Assembly: GCF_003086295.3 (NCBI RefSeq)
Contig: NC_092042.1
Span: 39,913,419 to 39,977,418 of the forward strand
DNA from: Arachis hypogaea
Taxonomy: Eukaryota; Streptophyta; Magnoliopsida; Fabales; Fabaceae
Reading direction: 5' to 3'
DNA: 64,000 nucleotides
Shown: positions 58,894 to 64,000 of the stretch, piece by piece
Numbering within the stretch: the first letter of the stretch is position 1
Layout: every line of letters starts with the position of its first letter
Made by a program: the position numbers and the translations under genes
Notes under the pieces: generated by a model
Databases searched by the model: none
What the model saw: only the letters and a program-made list of their open reading frames with translations
What the model was told of the DNA's origin: nothing

Positions 58894-60639
58894 TCATCTC
58901 CGCCTAGTCAAGTCATCCAGTTCTTTGGTGAGCAAAGGGGGTTCGTCCTCCCAAGTCTCATTACCAAATAACTTGTCATTTAGCTTCATGATTGCTCCAA
59001 GGTACTTGGCAACTTGCTCTTCAGTGACATCTTCGTCCTCTTCAGAGGAAGAATACTCATCAGAGCTCATGAATGGCAAAAGTAAATCTGATGGAATCTC
59101 TATGGTCTCAGTGTGAGTCTCAGATTCCCATGGTTCCTCATTAGGGAACTCATTAGAGGCCAGTGGACGTCCATTGAGGTCTTCCTCAGTGGCGATCACT
59201 GTCTCTTTCTCCTCTCCAAATTCGGCCATGTTGATGGCCTTACACTCTCCTTTTGGATTCTCTTCTGTATTGCTTGGAAGAGTACTAGGAGGGAGTTCAG
59301 TAACTTTCTTACACAGTTGGCCCACTTGTGCCTCCAAGTTTCTAATGGAGGACCTTGTTTCAGTCATGAAACTTTGAGTGGTTTTGATTAGATTAGAGAC
59401 CATGGTTGCTAAGTCAGAATGGCTCTGCTTAGAATTCTCTGTCTGTTGCTGAGAAGATGATGGAAAAGGCTTGCCATTGCTAAACCTGTTTCTTCCACCA
59501 ATATTGTTGTTAAAACCTTGTTGAGGTCTCTGTTGATCCTTCCATGAGAGATTTGGATAATTTCTCCATAAAGGATTATAGGTGTTTCCATAGGGTTCTC
59601 CCATGTAATTCACCTCTTCCATTGATGGGTTCTCAGGATCATAAGCTTCTTCTTCAGATGAAGCGTCTTTAGTACTGTCTGGTGCAGCTTGCATTCTAGA
59701 CAGACTTTGAGAAATCATATTGACTTGCTAAGTCAATATTTTGTTCTGAGCCAATATGGCATTCAGAGTGTCAATCTCAAGAACTCCTTTCTTCTGATTC
59801 GTCCCATTGTTCAAAGGATTCCTTTCAGAAGTGTACATGAATTGGTTATTTGCAACCATTTCAATGAGTTCTTGAGCTTCTGCAGGCGTCTTCTTTAGAT
59901 GAAGAGATCCTCCAGCAGAGCTGTCCAATGACATCTTGGACAGTTTAGATAGACCATCATAGATGATACCTATGATGCTCCATTTAGAAAGCATGTCAGA
60001 TGGACACTTTCTAATCAATTGTTTGTATCTTTCCCAAGCTTCATAGAGGGATTCACCTTCCTTCTGTCTGAAGGTTTAGACTTCCACTCTAAGCTTACTC
60101 AATTTTTGAGGTGAAAAGAACTTTGCCAAGAAGGCATTGACTAGCTTTTCCCAAGAGTTTAGGCTTTCTTTAGGTTGTGAGTCCAACCATATCATAGCTC
60201 TGTCTCTTACAGCAAAAGGGAATAGTATAAGTCTATAGACCTGAGGGTCAACCCCATTGGTCTTGACAGTGTCACAGATTTGCAAGAATTCAGCTAAAAA
60301 CTGATGAGGATCTTCCAATAGAAGTCCATGGACCTTGCAATTCTGTTGCATTAGAGAAATTAATTGAGGCTTAAACTCAAAGTTGTTTGCTCCAATGGCA
60401 GGGATAGATATGCTTCTCCCATAAAAGTCGGGAGAAGGTGCAGTAAAGTCACCCAGCACCTTCGTTGCATTGTTGGCATTGTTGTTGTTTTCAGCTGCCA
60501 TGTCTTCTTCTTGTTTGAAGATTTCTGTTAGGTCCTCTACAGAGAGTAGTGCTTTAGCTTCTCTTAGCTTTCGCTTCAAGGTCCTTTCAGGTTCAGGGTC
60601 AGCCTCAACAAGAATGCTTTTGTCTTTGCTCCTGCTCAT
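58894..60639 (-). pseudogene. gag: gag of element D, two in-frame stops
   Basis: It starts at ATG 60639, MSRSKDKSILVEADPEPERT, in one frame to 58894 (about 580 codons). In-frame stops are at 60076-60078 (after LSKLRVEV) and near 59728 (after NAILAQNKILT). Gag phrases are LMQQNCKVHGLLLEDPHQFL, VYRLILFPFAVRDRAMIWLD, FLAKFFSPQKLSKL, GESLYEAWERYKQL, AEAQELIEMVANNQ (retrotrans_gag, PF03732). A Gln/Asn/Ser-rich middle (NPLWRNYPNLSWKDQQRPQQ) and an acidic C-terminus follow. No zinc knuckle is seen. The reading frame is otherwise intact, which fits a fairly recent insertion. Confidence 0.85.
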
Positions 60640-62408
60640 ATGAAAGAGAAGAGAACAAGAAAATATGGAATCCTCTATGTCACAGTATAGAGATTCCTTG
60701 AGATGTCAGAGAAAAAGAAGAATAGAAGGAGGAGGTAGAAGAAGAAGAATTCGAACTTATCAAAGAGGTAGAAGAAGAAGAATTCGAGCTTATCAAAAGA
60801 GATAGAGTTCGAATTGTTGATAGTGGAGGAGTGTTAGTCCTTAAATAGAAGGATGTGAGAAGAGGGGAAAGAATTTTCGAAAATGAATTAAAAGATTTTT
60901 GAAGAAATTTTGAAAAATTGAAGAACGATTTTTCGAAAATTAAAGTTGGGAAAGAAATAAAGTGATTTTTGAAAAAGATTTTGAAGTTAGAAATAAAAAA
61001 GATATGATTGAAAAATTAATTTTGAAAAAAATGTGATTAAAAAGATATGATTGAAAAGATAGTTTTAAAAAGATATGATTGAAAAACAATTTAAAAAAAA
61101 GATTTGATTTTTAAAATTAATGACTTGGCTAACAAGAAATTTTAAAGATATAATTCAAACATTAAACCTTTCTTAACAGAAAAGACAACATATTGAAATT
61201 TTTGAATCAAATCATTAATTGTTAGCAAGTATTTTTGAAAATGGAAAGAAATTGATTTTGAAAAATTATGAAAACTTGAAAAAATTTGAATTAAAAACAA
61301 AATCTTCCCTCTTGTATCATCCTGGCGTTTAACGCCCAAAATGCTACCCTTTTGGGCGTTAAACGCCCAGCCAGGTACCCTAGCTGGCGTTTAAATGCCA
61401 GTTTTCCTTCTTCACTGGGAGTGGGTGCAGTAAAGTCACCCAGCACCTTCCTTGCATTGTTGGCATTGTTGTTGTTTTCAGCTGCCATGTCTTCTTCTTT
61501 GAAGAATTCTGTTAGGTCCTCTATAGAGAGTTGTGCTTTAGCTTCTCTTAGCTTTCCCTTCAAGGTCCTTTCAGGTTCAGGGTCAGCCTCAACAAGAATG
61601 CTTTTGTCTTTGCTCCTGCTCATATGAAAGAGAAGAGAACAAGAAAATATAGAATCCTCTATGTCACAGTATAGAGATTCATTGAGGTGTCAGAGGAAAA
61701 GAAAAATAGAAGGAAGAGGTAGAAGAATTCAAACTTATCAAGAAAGATAGAGTTCGAATTGTGCATTAAGGAGTAGTGTTAGTCCATAAATAGAAGGATG
61801 TTAGAAGAGGGGAAGAAATTTTCGAAAATTAAAGTGAATTAATTAAAAGAATTTTAAAAATTGGTAATTGATTTTCGAAAACTAAGATTAGGAAAGAAAT
61901 TAAGTGAAATTTGAAAAAGATTTTGAAATTAGAAATTAAAAAGATATGATTGAAAACTATTTTGAAAAAGATGTGATTTGATTTAAAAGTTATGGTTTTA
62001 AAAAGATTTGATTGAAAAGATATGATTGAAAAACAATTTAAAAAGATTTGATTTTTTAAAATCAATGACTTGGCTAACAAGAAAAGAAATGATTCAAACA
62101 TTAAACCTTTCTCAACAGAAAAGGCAACATACTTGAAATGTTGAATCAAATCATTAATTGTTAGCAAGTATTTTTGAAAATGGAAAGAAATTGATTTTGA
62201 AAATATATGATTGAAAAGATATGATTTGAAAAAGATTTGATTTTGAAAAATTATGAAAACTTGAAAAAAAAATTGAATTAAAAATAGAATCTTCCCTCTT
62301 GTGCCATCCTGGCGTTAAACGCCCAAAATACTACCCTTTTGGGCGTTAAACGCCCAGCCAGGCACCCTGGCTGGCGTTTAAACACCAGTTTTCCTTCTTC
62401 ATTGGGCG
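60437..62408 (-). repeat. Tandem 987 bp duplication of leader and gag start
   Basis: Copy 1 is about 60437-61423 and copy 2 about 61424-62408. GGTGCAGTAAAGTCACCC lies at 60437 and 61424, ATGAAAGAGAAGAGAACAAG at about 60638 and 61625, and GGGCGTTAAACGCCCAG at about 61353 and 62340; each pair is about 987 bp apart. Small indels and substitutions separate the copies. Confidence 0.9.
61424..61623 (-). pseudogene. Duplicated gag start of element D
   Basis: The frame from ATG 61623 repeats the first 67 or so Gag residues (MSRSKDKSILVEADPEPERT, then LGDFTAPTP) and then runs into the leader of the other copy (EEGKLAFKRQLGYLAGRLTP) to a stop at 61291. It lies closer to the 5' LTR than the gag start at 60639, so a scanning ribosome would meet this truncated frame first. 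Confidence 0.75.
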
Positions 62409-63128
62409 TTTTGAACGCCCAGCTTTTTCTGTGTAGTTCCTCTGCTGAATGTTCTGAATCTTCAATTCTTTGTATTATTGACTTGAAAAGACACGAATTA
62501 AATTTTTTTTTGAATTTTTAATGATGGGGAATAATCAAAATGCAACTGAAATCAAATAAACAATGCATGCAAGACACCAAACATAAAAGTTTGTATACTA
62601 TTGACACTAACAAGTTGAGAATGCATATGAGAAACAACAAAACACACAAAACAAGAGAATTTCAAGATCAAAGCAAGTAAATCATCAAGAACAACTTGAA
62701 GATCAATGAAGACACATGAATGAATTCGAAAAATGCAAGAAGAATAGAAACATGCAATTGACACCAAACTTAAAATGAGACACTAGACTGAACAAGAAAC
62801 ATAAAATATTTTTGGTTTTTTATGATTTTGTATTTTTTTTTGGATTTTTCAAAAATTATATGGAAAAGAAAATAAAGAGATTCAAAATTTTTAATAAGAA
62901 TTCCAGGAATCATGTAATGTTAGTCTAAAGCTTCAGTCTAAAGAAATTAGACATGGCTAGCCAAGCTTCAGCAGGACATTGCATTCAAGAGCTAAATTGA
63001 TGAGAATCAATCAGCTTTGGTAATGATAAGAACATCACCTTGAAACTCTAAGATTCATTCTTAAAAATTCTGAAAAATACCTAATCTAAGCAACAAGATG
63101 AACCGTCAGTTGTCCAAACTGAAACAAT
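62409..63128 (-). other. Untranslated leader of element D
   Basis: A-rich on plus. AAGTTTGGTGT on minus at 62761-62771 and a variant near 62575. No coding region; the 71-residue Cys/Val-rich frame at 62552 has no known pattern. Confidence 0.5.
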
Positions 63129-63344
63129 CCCCGGCAACGGCGCCAAAAACTTGGTGTTGTTGCCGGATCAAAACTTGGCACTGTTATCGCAGGGAACAAA
63201 TGCAAAACTGTAGTTAGGACATTTAATTCCCCGGCAATGGCGCCAAAAACTTGGTGTTGTTGCCGGACCAAACTTGGCACTGTTGTTGTTGGAAACAAAT
63301 GCGAAATTATTGTTCATTTATCCCCGGCAATGGCGCCAAAAACT
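63129..63344 (-). repeat. Three tandem copies of the primer-binding site region
   Basis: CCCCGGCAA-C/T-GGCGCCA (reverse complement of the tRNA-Asp PBS) starts at 63129, 63229 and 63322. Each of the first two is followed by AAAACTTGGTGTTGTTGCCGG and a 45-50 bp tail. Only the copy at 63322 touches the LTR. Confidence 0.9.
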
Positions 63345-64000
63345 TAGTGCACGAAATTGTGATCATCAATGGCGCCATTAACATGGTACGCTCAATTGCA
63401 ATCTCAACTCTTTATCACAACTTCGCACAACTAACCAGCAAGTGGTCGTCCAAGTAATAAACCTTACGCGAGTAAGGGTCGATCCCACGGAGATTGTTGG
63501 TATGAAGCAAGCTATGGTCATCTTGTAAATGTCAGTCAGGTAGATTCAAATGGTTACGAATGATTTATGAATAAAGCATAAAATAAAGATAGAGATACTT
63601 ATGTAATTCATTGGTGAGAATTTCAGATAAGCATATGGAGATGCTTTGTCCCTTCCGTCTCTCTGCTTTCCTACTGTTTTCATCCAATCCTTCTTACTCT
63701 ATTCCATGGCAAGCTGTATGTTGGGCATCACCGTTGTCAGTGGCTACAGTCCCATCTTCTCAGTGAAAATGTTCAATGCGCTCTGTCACAGCACGACTAA
63801 TCATTTGTCGGTTCTCAATCAGGTTGGAATAGAATCCATTGATTCTTTTGCGTCTATCACTAACGCCCAGCCTTCAGGAGTTTGAAGCTCGTCACAGTCA
63901 TTCAATCCTTGAATCCTACTCAGAATACCACAGACAAGGTTTAGACCTTCCGGATTCTCTTGAATGCCGCCATCAATTCTAGCTTATACCACAAAGATTC
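63345..64000 (-). repeat. 5' LTR of element D, incomplete at window edge
   Basis: On plus it begins TAGTGCACGAAATTGTG where the 3' LTR has TGGTGCACG, so the terminal CA on minus is mutated. It otherwise follows 54137-54800 closely, apart from a small gap near 63443 (CACTGGGTCG reduced to GGTCG). Confidence 0.8.

Larger units (their letters stand above)
54137..64000 (-). mobile_element. Element D: non-autonomous gypsy retrotransposon (gag-protease-ORF2)
   Basis: Read on minus: 5' LTR (64000 side to 63345), three PBS copies (63344-63129), leader with a 987 bp tandem duplication, gag (60639-58894), protease (about 58890-58299), word tract, ORF2 (57788-56644), 3' noncoding region, 3' LTR (about 55730-54137). 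No RT, RNase H or integrase. The 5' LTR runs off the window. It is inserted in the second RNase H of element C. The LTR family and layout fit what I recall of the peanut non-autonomous Feral-type elements that use an autonomous partner; this name is unverified. Confidence 0.8.

Noticed and set aside
61352..61627. A 91-residue plus-strand frame
   Set aside because: It is the antisense shadow of the duplicated gag start.

Overview
The window is plant nuclear DNA with no sign of bacteria. It holds stacked LTR retrotransposons, an intact hAT-type DNA transposon with a spliced transposase gene, CACTA-like ends, a LINE remnant, AT-rich intergenic DNA, and primer-binding sites matching plant tRNA-Asp. 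The wording of the LTRs (GGCGTTAAACGCC, ACGCGTACGCGT and CAACGTTGG words, the phrase AAGTTTGGTGTTG before the LTR, and AGCGCTTGTTGGGAGG-type sequence after the coding region) is what I associate with peanut (Arachis). That assignment is recognition, not computation. I see no ordinary single-copy cellular gene that is clearly intact, and no rRNA or tRNA gene.

Left third (1-20.7 kb): LTR pieces and a broken PF04195-type gypsy gene (2435-3008), an LTR flanked by a PPT and a PBS remnant (3493-4763), then element A (7927-20118, plus strand). Element A has a perfect ATAAA target duplication. It is a Ty3/gypsy-type element with gag and protease remnants but no reverse transcriptase, RNase H or integrase. 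A solo LTR sits inside its 5' LTR (8734-10241) and another inside its protease (14313-16001). Element A itself interrupts an older minus-strand LTR (element E).

Middle (20.7-44.6 kb): the body of E, a 5.8 kb hAT element (22757-about 28562) whose transposase reads as two exons, a minus-strand relative of A split by a solo LTR (30957-32460), a small minus-strand element with its own PBS (34179-35248), two CACTA-like right ends (36040 and 39269), and a 2.1 kb solo LTR carrying about 1 kb of palindromic GGCGTGGCACGCC words. About 5 kb of AT-rich DNA with two TA microsatellites and a LINE 3' stub follows.

Right third (44.6-64 kb): a decayed divergent gene pair, with a Ulp1-like (C48) cysteine protease on plus and a two-exon protein of unclear family on minus. 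It is cut by an LTR (49278), which is cut by element C (49932, a dual-RNase-H Tat-type gypsy element with disabled catalytic residues). C is cut by element D (54137 to beyond 64000, minus strand). D encodes Gag, protease and a third ORF of the plant PF20167 type instead of a polymerase, has a 987 bp tandem duplication of its leader and gag start, and has three tandem copies of its primer-binding site.

The most unusual pattern is shared across LTR families. Each carries a short tract of GC-rich palindromic words about 300-480 bp from the LTR start; where a TATA-like box is visible, the tract lies 100-200 bp upstream of it. The word differs by family but the position is kept. Elements A and D carry the same kind of word again in other non-LTR positions, together with many same-sense copies of AAGTTTGGTGT. 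All percent identities, family names and ages need alignment, which I could not run.
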